The notes under the pieces were generated by a model. The model worked only from the letters and a program-made list of their open reading frames with translations, had not been told where the DNA came from and did no database searches. Positions 35,422 through 44,700 of a stretch of DNA of 64,000 nt are shown piece after piece. Each line of letters starts with the position of its first letter. Positions within the stretch are counted from its first letter, which is position 1. This stretch comes from Desulforapulum autotrophicum HRM2. Lineage in GTDB: Bacteria > Desulfobacterota > Desulfobacteria > Desulfobacterales > Desulfobacteraceae. Made by a program: the position numbers and the translations under genes. Location of the stretch: positions 1,364,001 to 1,428,000 of the forward strand of contig NC_012108.1 of NCBI RefSeq assembly GCF_000020365.1, written 5' to 3'.

Positions 35422-38097
35422 TTAATGGGCCCTGGCCCAGTTTATTCCTGCCGCTATGTTGACCTTCAAGGGTACCTTGAGGGCAAACACCCCTTCCATG
35501 ACCTGTCGGGCAAGATCCATGAGGGCCTCTTTTTCCGCCAGGGGCGTTTCAAAGATAATTTCATCGTGGACGGACAGGAGCATCCGTGATTTTAGCGGTG
35601 TTTTTTTTAGTTCCCTGTCCATGTTGATCATGGCAAGCTTGATCAGATCTGCGGCACTGCCCTGAACCGGCGTGTTAATGGCGGCCCTTTCGGCAAGTTT
35701 CCTTAGGTTCACGTTGGAGGCGTTGATGTCGTTGAGCCGCCTTTTCCTGCCAAGAATGGTTGTCACCTCTCCGGTTGTTTTTGCCTGTTCGATGGTTTTG
35801 TCAATGAATCTTTTTACCCCTGCATACCTTGCAAAGTAGGAATCAATATAGGTCTGGGCTGTTTTCCGTGTGACGTTGATCTCCTTTGCAAGTTTAAAGG
35901 CGCTCATTCCGTACATGATACCAAAGTTGATGGCCTTTGCCTGGCGCCTTAAATCCTCGGTGATGAACTCGGGAAATGCCTGGAACACCTCGGCCGCCGT
36001 TCTTGTATGGATATCTTCGTCGTTTCTAAACGACTGAATCAGGATTTCGTCCTCGGCAAAGTGGGCAAGGAGCCTGAGTTCAATCTGGGAGTAGTCGGCC
36101 GCAACAAGGATGTGGCCCGGTTCGGGAACGAAGGCCTCTCTGATCATTTTACCTTCGTTCGTACGGATGGGGATGTTCTGAAGGTTGGGGTCCGAGCTTG
36201 AGAGCCTGCCCGTTGCTGTGATGGCCTGGTTGAACGAGGTGTGGATTCTGCCCGTCTCTGGATGGATAAGTTCCTGGAGGGCGTCTGAATAGGTGGATTT
36301 AAGTTTTCCAAGGGAGCGGTATCTCAGGATCTTTTCCGGCAGTTCATGGTGTTCTGCCAGTTCATTGAGCACCTCCACATCTGTTGAATAACCGGTTTTT
36401 TTCTTGGTTTTTTTCTTGGCAGGCAGTTGCAGTTTTTCAAACAGAATAGTGCCGAGTTGTTGTGACGAGTTGATGTTAAAAGTTTCGCCTGCAAGGGCGT
36501 AAATTTGTGTCTCAAGGGTCATCATCTCCTGTTCAAAGGTTTTTGAAAGCTCCCCGAGTTTTTTTCGGTCCACCTTGATGCCGTGCATTTCCATATCTGC
36601 AAGGACAGTGATAAGGGGCATCTCCACCTGGTTCATCAGGTCCAGAAGGTTGCTCTCCTGAAGCTTTTGCTTAAGGATTCCATGGCAGAGAAGGGTTATA
36701 TCCGCATCTTCTGCTGCATAGTCCAGGGCCGTTTGGATCTCAACCTCGTTAAATCCGATCTGGGTCTTGCCACTGCCCGTTACCTCCTTGTAGCGGATGG
36801 TTTTATGGTCCAGAAGGTCCATGGCAATTTTGTCCAGGCTGTGGCCCCTTTGGGATGGGTTTAACAGGTGGGAGGCGATCATGGTGTCAAACCCGAGACC
36901 CTGCATTCTGATGCCGTGGCGAGTAAGCACAATGTAGTCGTACTTGATGTTCTGGCCGACCTTTTTAACTTCGGGGTTTTCAAGAAGGGGACGTATTAGG
37001 GCAATCACCCGGGATAAATCAGGCTGTTTCTTGGCGTCCATTCCCGTGTGGCCCACGGGGATATAATAGGCCCTGTGGGGCTCCACGGCAAAGGAGATAC
37101 CCACAAGTTTGGCCAGCATTGGGTGTTTTGAAGTGGTTTCCGTATCAACACTCAGAATGTCTGCCTGTTTAAAGGTCTCTATCAGTTTCTTTAATTGATC
37201 CAGCCCTGTTACAAGGATATACTCTTTTTCTGCAGGCGCCTGTGTGGGCTTGAACTCCTGGTAGAGCTTTGTAAACTCAAGTTCCTTGAAGATTTCTGCC
37301 AGCCGCCCGTGGTCAAAGGGCGAGAGGATGAATTCGTCCAGGGGGATTTCAACGGCAACGTTTCTGTCAATGGTAACCAGGTCCCGGCTCAGGAATGCCT
37401 GGTCCCGGTTGTCGGTAAGTTTTGCATACAGGCTTTTTTTGGATTTCAGGCTTTCCAGGTTATCATAGATGGTTTTCATGTTTCCATGTTCAGCAATGAG
37501 CTTCTGGGCCGTTTTGGGACCGACCCCTGGAACGCCCGGGATGTTGTCAGCGGTGTCTCCGGCAAGGCCTAACATGTCGATCACCTGGATGGGGGTCAGT
37601 CCCAGCTTGTCCGAAATCGCTCGTTTGTCGATGATCTCTTCTTTCATGGGGTCCCAGATCACGGCATTGTCCGTTACAAGTTGCATGAAATCCTTGTCCC
37701 CTGTTACCATGACCACGGCGAATCCCTTCTCTTCCGCCAGTCGGGCATAGGTGCCGATGAGGTCGTCTGCCTCAAACCCGGTCTTCTCCACAATGGGAAT
37801 GTTCAGGGCCTTGACAACCTCCTTGATATAGGGAATTTGCAGCCTCAGGTCATCGGGCATTGGCGGTCGGTTGGCCTTGTATGCGTCAAACATGGCATTG
37901 CGAAAGGTGGGCCCCTTCACATCAAAAAATACGGCCACGTATTCAGGCTGTTTCTCCTTGATCAATTTCAGGAGAATTCTTGTGAATCCAAAGGTGGCAT
38001 TTGTGGGGATGCCCGTGGATGTAGACAGGCTTCGTATGGCGTGGAAGGCACGGTAAAGATAGGCGCTTCCATCAACAAGGTATATGTTTTGTTTCAT
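35422..38097 (-). CDS. polA: DNA polymerase I
   Basis: A full-length 891-residue enzyme. The 5'-3' exonuclease domain (about 1-290) has FFDVKGPTFRNAMFDAYKANR, TGDKDFMQLV and GVPGVGPKTAQKL. The 3'-5' proofreading domain is intact: SVDTETTS, GQNIKYDYIV and YAAEDADIT supply the acidic residues. The polymerase domain has DYSQIELRLLAHFA, RRQAKAINFGIMYGMS and VHDEIIFE. It fills gaps and removes primers. Not all bacterial Pol I proteins keep the proofreading site, so its presence is worth noting. The stop converges on the small gene at 35414. Confidence 0.97.
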   Translation of the reverse strand: MKQNIYLVDGSAYLYRAFHAIRSLSTSTGIPTNATFGFTRILLKLIKEKQPEYVAVFFDVKGPTFRNAMFDAYKANRPPMPDDLRLQIPYIKEVVKALNIPIVEKTGFEADDLIGTYARLAEEKGFAVVMVTGDKDFMQLVTDNAVIWDPMKEEIIDKRAISDKLGLTPIQVIDMLGLAGDTADNIPGVPGVGPKTAQKLIAEHGNMKTIYDNLESLKSKKSLYAKLTDNRDQAFLSRDLVTIDRNVAVEIPLDEFILSPFDHGRLAEIFKELEFTKLYQEFKPTQAPAEKEYILVTGLDQLKKLIETFKQADILSVDTETTSKHPMLAKLVGISFAVEPHRAYYIPVGHTGMDAKKQPDLSRVIALIRPLLENPEVKKVGQNIKYDYIVLTRHGIRMQGLGFDTMIASHLLNPSQRGHSLDKIAMDLLDHKTIRYKEVTGSGKTQIGFNEVEIQTALDYAAEDADITLLCHGILKQKLQESNLLDLMNQVEMPLITVLADMEMHGIKVDRKKLGELSKTFEQEMMTLETQIYALAGETFNINSSQQLGTILFEKLQLPAKKKTKKKTGYSTDVEVLNELAEHHELPEKILRYRSLGKLKSTYSDALQELIHPETGRIHTSFNQAITATGRLSSSDPNLQNIPIRTNEGKMIREAFVPEPGHILVAADYSQIELRLLAHFAEDEILIQSFRNDEDIHTRTAAEVFQAFPEFITEDLRRQAKAINFGIMYGMSAFKLAKEINVTRKTAQTYIDSYFARYAGVKRFIDKTIEQAKTTGEVTTILGRKRRLNDINASNVNLRKLAERAAINTPVQGSAADLIKLAMINMDRELKKTPLKSRMLLSVHDEIIFETPLAEKEALMDLARQVMEGVFALKVPLKVNIAAGINWARAH

Positions 38098-38123
38098 GTT
38101 TGATCTTTTATCCTAAGGGTTCC

Positions 38124-38169
38124 AGGGTGTCCCGCCGGTGGGGTCAGCCCCCACGGTGTCAGGCACCCT
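38124..38169. repeat. Interrupted palindrome upstream of polA
   Basis: Outer arms AGGGTG (38124-38129) and CACCCT (38164-38169) enclose an inner GTGGGG...CCCCAC hairpin, with CCG/CGG pairs alongside. It lies 26 bases before the polA start and may be a 5'-UTR hairpin or a REP-like intergenic element; no second copy was noticed in the window. Confidence 0.45.
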
Positions 38170-38347
38170 ATGTTTTCGTTGATTGACTATTTTTGCAAGT
38201 CTTTTTTGGGAAAGTTCATGGGTTCAACTGTTCTTCCCCGGGGCTCGCTCAATTCTAACCCACTATTTTCCTTTACATAGTTGTGTTTTCATTTATAATA
38301 GATCACATGGAGGCGTATTTGCTGAACCTTCTATTTTTGCCCTCCTG

Positions 38348-38393
38348 TTCTTGCCCTGCATTTTCTTTTTTTCTTGCCCTGCATTCTTTTTTT
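38348..38393 (+). repeat. Tandem duplication of a 23-bp unit
   Basis: TTCTTGCCCTGCATT occurs at 38348 and again at 38371, each followed by a T-rich tract, about 50 bases before the next gene. A simple duplication in the 5' region, possibly a doubled operator. Confidence 0.55.
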
Positions 38394-38442
38394 ACCGCCT
38401 TTTATTATCCGGCAGATTTTAGTTTAAAAAGGGGAGGATATT

Positions 38443-38862
38443 ATGGAACTTAAACAGGGAGATCTTTTCTGGGGAATGGACAATGATTTTGTCATAAAGG
38501 TCATGGACGCAACCGAGAAAAAAAATGTTGATGAGGGTGTCACCCTTTTTCAAGCAGGTGATGTTGCAGACGATTTTTATATCCTGATCAAGGGGAGGGT
38601 CAAACTCACCATTGGCGATAAGGGGCCTGTTGTCTACATGGCAAAGGAGCCGGGCCAGGTTATTGGGTGGTCCACCCTGCTCGGCAGGGAGCACTATTCG
38701 GCCACGGCTATCTGTGTTGAAGCGTCAAAAATGCTAAAAGTCGGCAAAAAAAGCTTTCTTGAGAATCTTGCAAAGGATCCTCAAAGTGAAGCGCTTTTTT
38801 TCAAACGGGTTGCAGGAATGCTCGGAGATCGTCTGGTTTCCGTTTATCCCAGTATCGCCTAA
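38443..38862 (+). CDS. Single-domain cyclic-nucleotide-binding-type protein
   Basis: The 139-residue protein is one cNMP-binding (Crp/Fnr-type) beta-barrel: GVTLFQAGDVADDFYILIKGRVKL is the characteristic opening, and PGQVIGWSTLLGREHYSATA lines up with the phosphate-binding cassette. The canonical Arg of the cassette appears to be missing or shifted, so cAMP binding is not assured. There is no helix-turn-helix, so it is not a transcription factor by itself. GGGGAGG lies 9 bases before the ATG and a strong terminator follows, so it is monocistronic. Confidence 0.82.
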   Translation: MELKQGDLFWGMDNDFVIKVMDATEKKNVDEGVTLFQAGDVADDFYILIKGRVKLTIGDKGPVVYMAKEPGQVIGWSTLLGREHYSATAICVEASKMLKVGKKSFLENLAKDPQSEALFFKRVAGMLGDRLVSVYPSIA

Positions 38863-38918
38863 ACGGTTCATGGATCATTATTACGATGTTTAACAGTTTA
38901 GTGTCATCTGCCGGAATT

Positions 38919-38960
38919 GGGGGACGTTTCAATGGAACGTCCCCCGTTGTTTTATTTTTT
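38919..38960 (+). terminator. Intrinsic terminator after the cyclic-nucleotide-binding gene
   Basis: GGGGGACGTT (38919-38928) pairs perfectly with AACGTCCCCC (38936-38945), 7-base loop, and a T-rich tract follows (38946-38960). The tract runs into the stop of the convergent S1-domain gene. On the minus strand no U-run follows, so it serves the plus-strand gene. Confidence 0.85.
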
Positions 38961-40409
38961 CTTTTTAAGTGCCTCCATGAGAAGGGCTCCCATATCGCCC
39001 ATGGGCGCCTTCTGGGCAGGGGCAAATTTGCGCCAGTCATCGGAATCCTTCATTTCGGGAGGGGCAAGGGAGATACGCCGTTTCTCCTCGTCGGCCGACT
39101 CCACCATTACAGTGACCTTGTCTCCGGGTTTGAGTGAGTCATAATCCGACGGTTTGGACGCCTTGGAAGCAACAGATGCCGGTAGAAGACCTGTGACGCC
39201 CGGCTCAAGACTGAGGAAAATGCCGAACTGCTCTCTTTTTTCCATGGTGGTTTCCACAATGGTGCCCGGGGCGTATTTTTCTGCAATGCCGGCCCAGGGA
39301 TCCCCCAGGGCATCCTTGATACTCAGGGAGATGCGCCGTTTTTCAATGTCGATATCCTTGACCACCACCTGGACCATTTCACCCAGGGTTACCACGTCAT
39401 CGGCCTTGACGATTCTTCGTGTGTGGCTCATTTCACTCAAATGAACCAGTCCGTCCATGCCCGGAGCGATTTCAACAAAGGCGCCAAAGGGGGCAAGGCG
39501 AACCACCTTGCCCGTGAGTTGATCCCCCGGGGCAATGGTGCCTGCCTGGGAATCCCAGGGGTCTTCGGACAGGGCCTGCTTGATGGAAAGGGAGATTTTG
39601 GGCATATCCGCTCCCTCCTTTGTTTCGATTTTAAGCAGCTTGACCTTGACCGTCTCTCCCTGCTTTACCACCTCTTCTGCCTTGTCCACCCTTGACCAGC
39701 TGAGTTCTGAAATATGGGCCATGCCTTCAACACCCGGAACAAGTTCGATGAACGCCCCATAGGGCATGAGTTTGGTGACGCTGCCGGTGAGGATGTCGCC
39801 CTCTTTGGCCTCCTTGAAGAACGCATCCTGCCGGTCTTTGTTTTCCAGATTCAAGAGATCCCGGCGGGAGACGACAATGTTGCGGCCCCCCTCTTCAAAC
39901 CGGGTAATGATGAAGTTAAAGGTCGAACCCACATAGGATTCGGTGTCTTCAATATACTTTATGTCCATCTGGCTTACCGGGCAGAAGGCCCTTTTTCCCA
40001 TGATGGTAACGCTGAATCCGCCCTTGATGGTTCCTGCTACCTTGCCTTCGACCGGGGTGCCGGTAAAGGATGCTTCTTCGAGCATGGTTGCGGTGCCGGC
40101 GCCTGACAGTGATTTAGACAGGGTGATTTCACTTTCATTCATGGATACCACGTAGAGAGAGATCTCATCGCCCACGGCATGGTGAAATTCTCCGTTTTTG
40201 TCTAAAAGTTCTGCCTTGTCCACGACTCCGTCGCTCTTGGCGCCTGTGCTGATATATACGGCATTCTGACCAATGGAGATAATTTTTCCATCTATTTTGT
40301 CTCCCTGGCGGATATCGTGGTTAATTTCTGCGTCATAGGAGGCAAACATCTCTGCAAAGCTTGCTTCTTCCTGGTTGTCAGATCCATTGTCTCCAAATTT
40401 GTCAGCCAT
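38952..40409 (-). CDS. S1 RNA-binding domain protein (ribosomal protein S1-like)
   Basis: The start is taken at 40409 (second of two adjacent ATGs), which puts AGGAG 7 bases upstream. Five S1 domains are visible in order: KIDGKIISIGQNAVYI, VEGKVAGTIKGGFSVTI, LTGSVTKLMPYGAFIEL, LTGKVVRLAPFGAFVEI and VETTMEKREQFGIFLSL. The repeats LVPGVEGMAHISELSW and IAPGMDGLVHLSEMS are typical. It is shorter than the six-domain ribosomal S1 (about 485 against 550-570 residues), so it is either the S1 protein of this lineage or a paralogue that binds mRNA. Confidence 0.88.
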   Translation of the reverse strand: MADKFGDNGSDNQEEASFAEMFASYDAEINHDIRQGDKIDGKIISIGQNAVYISTGAKSDGVVDKAELLDKNGEFHHAVGDEISLYVVSMNESEITLSKSLSGAGTATMLEEASFTGTPVEGKVAGTIKGGFSVTIMGKRAFCPVSQMDIKYIEDTESYVGSTFNFIITRFEEGGRNIVVSRRDLLNLENKDRQDAFFKEAKEGDILTGSVTKLMPYGAFIELVPGVEGMAHISELSWSRVDKAEEVVKQGETVKVKLLKIETKEGADMPKISLSIKQALSEDPWDSQAGTIAPGDQLTGKVVRLAPFGAFVEIAPGMDGLVHLSEMSHTRRIVKADDVVTLGEMVQVVVKDIDIEKRRISLSIKDALGDPWAGIAEKYAPGTIVETTMEKREQFGIFLSLEPGVTGLLPASVASKASKPSDYDSLKPGDKVTVMVESADEEKRRISLAPPEMKDSDDWRKFAPAQKAPMGDMGALLMEALKKKK

Positions 40410-40473
40410 CATTTTTCTCCTGAACATCAATAGTTAAAACACTTTTCTATACAATCCCCTGACAGGTGTCAAG

Positions 40474-41721
40474 TCATATGGTTTCGGCAATGGAGACGGT
40501 TCGATCCCCCAGGGTGTTGACATAGCTTGCCATTTCATTGTCGTACCAGCCATAGATCACGGCATTGGTGACCGGGATGCGGGCAATGGTTTTGTCAAGG
40601 CTCTTGAGAAGGGCGGGGTCAAGGCCCTTGACTTGACCCAGATCAATGCTGATTTCCGCCGTTCTTGTATGGGTTTCATGGCCTTCGATGATGGTGGCGG
40701 CCCTGGGGGTGCCAACAATATCGGCCGATACGTTCTGTTTTTCCGTGAACACCAGGTACCCGTCGTTCTTTTCTGTGGCGGTTTTTCGGTAAAGTTCGTT
40801 GATCAGGGCCTTGTTGATGGGACCCCCCTTGGGGGCGTCCTGGATGTTGAGCACCAGGATGATCAATGATCCTGAAGCTGTGGGAATCCTGACCGATTCT
40901 GCAATAAAGCCGATGGTCTCCATTTCCGGGATTACCAGGGCAAGGGCCCTTGCCGCACCCGTTGAGGTGAGAATGATGTTGTTCATGACGCTGCGGCTCT
41001 TCCTGAGATCCGTTGCTCCCTTTTTGGGCAGGCGGTCAAGGACCTGCTGGGAGCCTGTGGCCGCATGGACAGTGGCCATGGATGCGGACAGAATTCTGTC
41101 AGCGCCAAAGTAGTCAAGCAGCGGTTTGATCATGTGGGCAAGGCAGTTGGTGGTGCACGAGGCGTTGGAGATCAGGCTGTGAATCCTTGGATCATAGCTT
41201 TTGTCGTTGATCCCCATTACCGTTGTAACGGCGTCATCGGGCATGGGGGAACCCTCCTGGACTTTGAAGGGTGCGCTGACCACCACCTTTTGCGCCCCGC
41301 ACTCAAGGTGGCCCCGGACCGATCCTGCAGATGCCTCAAACGAGAGATTGGGATCCAGGAACTGGCCGGTGGTGTCAACCACAAGACGTGCACCGTGATC
41401 GCCCCATCCTATTTCACGGGGGTTGCGTTTTTCACGCAGCAGGGTCACCTTGACATTGTTGATCTGCATGGTTCCCTTTGCCTCGTCAATATCAGTGATG
41501 ACGGGCGGGGCACCATGGCCGTGGAGAAATGCATTCAGGCGTCCATAGGTGGTGTCCCGTTCAATATAATGGGCAATGTCTCCAAGGGATCTGCCTGCCT
41601 CCCGGCCGAGATTAACCACAAGTTCGTCAAAATAGCCCCGTCCCACATGGTGCCATACGGTGAGTTTGCCGATTCTGCCGAGTCCGTTAATACCAAGTAT
41701 TCTAGAATTGTCTTCACTCAT
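40474..41721 (-). CDS. Atypical glyceraldehyde-3-phosphate dehydrogenase
   Basis: A GAPDH of 415 residues against the usual 330-340. INGLGRIGKL binds the dinucleotide; SNASCTTNCLAH contains the catalytic Cys (about residue 190), and ATVHAATGSQQ the catalytic-region His. ESVRIPTASGSL aligns with the RVPT loop. The extra length is spread over several insertions, among them the long stretch after the dinucleotide fold. The Asp that selects NAD in VNDL is absent here (VNLG), which hints at altered or dual cofactor use. It starts 9 bases after the PPDK-like gene, with GAGAGG before its ATG. Confidence 0.85.
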   Translation of the reverse strand: MSEDNSRILGINGLGRIGKLTVWHHVGRGYFDELVVNLGREAGRSLGDIAHYIERDTTYGRLNAFLHGHGAPPVITDIDEAKGTMQINNVKVTLLREKRNPREIGWGDHGARLVVDTTGQFLDPNLSFEASAGSVRGHLECGAQKVVVSAPFKVQEGSPMPDDAVTTVMGINDKSYDPRIHSLISNASCTTNCLAHMIKPLLDYFGADRILSASMATVHAATGSQQVLDRLPKKGATDLRKSRSVMNNIILTSTGAARALALVIPEMETIGFIAESVRIPTASGSLIILVLNIQDAPKGGPINKALINELYRKTATEKNDGYLVFTEKQNVSADIVGTPRAATIIEGHETHTRTAEISIDLGQVKGLDPALLKSLDKTIARIPVTNAVIYGWYDNEMASYVNTLGDRTVSIAETI

Positions 41722-41730
41722 CTGCCTCTC

Positions 41731-44700
41731 CTATAGCTCATTTACCTTTAGGTAACCCTTGTATATTAATCCCTCCCTGCCGTCCATGCTGATAAAGTCA
41801 CCGGACTTCATGAGGGTGTTAGCGAATTTGCATTGCCGTTTTTTTTCGTTGCTCATGAGGTTCTCACAGCCGACTACGCAGGTCTTTTTAAGGCTGTGGG
41901 CCACCACCGAGGCGTGGGAGGTGACGCCACCCCTGGCCGTGAGGATGCCGTCGGCTGCATAGATTTCCCTGATGTCGTCGGCCACCGTGTCTCCCCGGAT
42001 GAGAATCAAGTTCATGTGGGGCTCATCCTTTCGCCACTGTTTGATCTCCTCCAGGGTAAAAACGATTCTTCCACTCATGGGACCGCCTGACACGCCGATC
42101 CCCCTGCCAAGGTATTCCATGGCGTTCAGGTCATCCATGTCAAAGGATCGGATGACGCTTCGCTCGCGAACGGACATGTCCCGGGTCTGGAGCAGGTAAA
42201 GGTCCTTGTAGTTGGGACTTTCAAAGGTGAACTCCATCTCCTGGGGATCCCACTTATTGTCATAGATGATGGCATGGGCAATGGCTTTGAGATTGTTGTA
42301 CAGGACAGGGAAGCCTGATTCCAGGCTGATGCCGCTGCCCCGCTGTTCAATTTCCCTCTGCATCTCGGAGATGGCAAGGGTCCTGACAAGTCCTGACACC
42401 ACATCCTCCCCCTGGTTGCCGATGGTGAAGTCACCCCAGAGCCTTAAGGTATCACCGGGAAGCCTTGGGCTGTGGGTAAAAAACACCCCGGAGCCTGATT
42501 GGCTTGAAACATTGCCGAACACCATGGCCTGGACTGTGACAGCCGTGCCCCAATCGTCGGAGATGCCCATGATTCTTCGATAGGCCCTGGCCCGGGGGGA
42601 ATCCCAGGAACTGAACACCTTGTTGATGGCAAGGTAGAGCTGGCCGATGGGGCTTTCAACGACTTTGATGCCTGAATCCCGGATCATGTTTTTGTAGGTT
42701 ATGGAGAGCAGCTTCATCTGTTCTCCGGTGAATTCGCGTTTCAGGGGGACACCGTTTTTTTTCTTAAACTTGTACATGATCGAGTCAAAGTCATTGCGGT
42801 TCAGGCCAAAGGACATGCCGTACCCCTGGAGAAACCGACGGTAACAGTCCCAGGCAAACCAGGCATTGCCCGAAATGTTGGCAATGCTTTCGGCAATCTC
42901 TTCGTTGATCCCCACATTCATGTAGGATTCAAGCATGCCGGGCTGGGAGATGGATGAGCCGCTTCTGACCGACAGCAGCAGTGGATTTTTGGGGTTGCCA
43001 AAGCATTTTCCTGTACTTCGTTCAAGGAAGGTAAGGTTTTCTTCCACATGCTTTCTGAAGTTGTTTTCGGCCGGTTCATAGGTGTTGATCAGTTCCTGGC
43101 ATCGGAAGGCCTCGGTGGTGATAATAAATCCAGGGGGTACGGGCCACCCCATGCGCTTGAGTTCCACCAGGTTGAGTCCTTTGTTGCCAAGGTGGATGAT
43201 GTGGTGGTTGTTTCGCTTGTCTTCCCCGATTTCGGTCATGGCATTGTCAGGATCATAGTTGAAAAGTTTGTTGAGCATGGTTTCCGAGAGCTTTTCACTC
43301 TGGCGGAACAGGGTATTCATGATCCGGTTGAGAAATACATCCAGCTGCTGGAGACCCAGGGAGGTGACGATTTTGTCCCGGAAGAAGAGGTCTGCCACCA
43401 TGTGGGCTAACTTTTTCCTTTCCATATCCTCTTCCTTGGGTAGAAATTTTTCAAGGATTTGATCTTCGGGCATTTTTGCCATGATCTGGAGGATGTTCCT
43501 GCCGTGGATGGTGTGGAAGTTGTCGTCAATGATGTTTTTAACGGCCCGGGAAAAGCCCTTGAATATGTCAATGTACTGGGTAAAGGAAAATTCTCTGATG
43601 CCTATGGAATGGGTCAGAAGTTCAAGCTGCATCTTCATCTTGTTTGACGAAATCCCGTCCACCCCCAGGGCCTTGGCAAAAAGCTCCAGGATCTCAAGTA
43701 TCTGGGAAAAGGTCACCTTGGTGATAAGGCTTAAATCAATGGCGTTGATCAGCTCCTCGAACAATACGTTCACAATGGCCTCGATGCGAAGCGTCAGCCC
43801 CAGGGCGTCAAATCTTGCTTCATGGTAGCTGCCATACACCGACGGGATGTCCACGGCAATGTGGCGCTTGTGGTACATGTTTTCCCTGATCTCAAAGGTC
43901 TGGTCCGACAGGATCACGGCCTTGAGTTCCTCAAGGAAGCTGAGCAGACCGGCAATCTTTTGCTTGAGGTCAGTCTGGGCCAGGGCCTGTTTAAGCCTGC
44001 CCGTGTCGGGAAGATCTTCGGATTTGAGAAGGCTAAGGTAGCTGTCAAACTCAATGTTGTTGAAGTTGTATTTCTGGTTGAGGAGCCGGTAAAATTCCAG
44101 GGTCAGAACGGCCCGTTCCCGGTCCTGATCAGACGCCTTGTCAACACGGTTGATCATGGAGACAAGTGTTGTGTCATCCATTGTCAAAAGATCTGCCGGA
44201 ATGGCGACCCCCTGGTCTGCAAGGGCTGAAAAGATAATGGTCATGCCATGGCTGTAGATTCCATTCTCTTCTATTTCATCATAGATCAAAGGGGGGATGA
44301 AGGGTTGAAGACCGTGTTTGTCCGCCCGTTGCCAGAATTGCAGTACCTCCTCAATAAAGGTTACCACCCGACTGCTGCTTTCCACATGGCTTTGTTTCCG
44401 AAGGAAATGAACCAGGGTATCCTTACGCATGCACACCTCGTCAAGGCGTGTTGAAATATCCCGGAGTTTTCCTTCGGCACCTATTTCGTTGAAAAATGCA
44501 GGCAGGAGTCGTGCAAGCTGCTTTACAAGATTATAGACCGGGGCAATATCTTTGGCCAGAAAGGCCGAAATATCCCTTGCAAAGAGGTCCGTGTCCTTGA
44601 TGAAAACCCCGCCGCAGGAGAGAAAGATGATCAAGGCCGACATCAGGCGAACCGAACTTTTGGGCTTCTGTCCAATCAGTTCCAGCCAGTTGCGGATGTT

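Larger units (their letters stand above)
38098..38442. other. Gene-free interval between polA and the cyclic-nucleotide-binding gene
   Basis: Divergent promoter region of 345 bases. It holds the palindrome at 38124-38169 and a tandem 23-bp duplication at 38348-38393. No small ORF with a credible ribosome site is seen. Confidence 0.5.
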
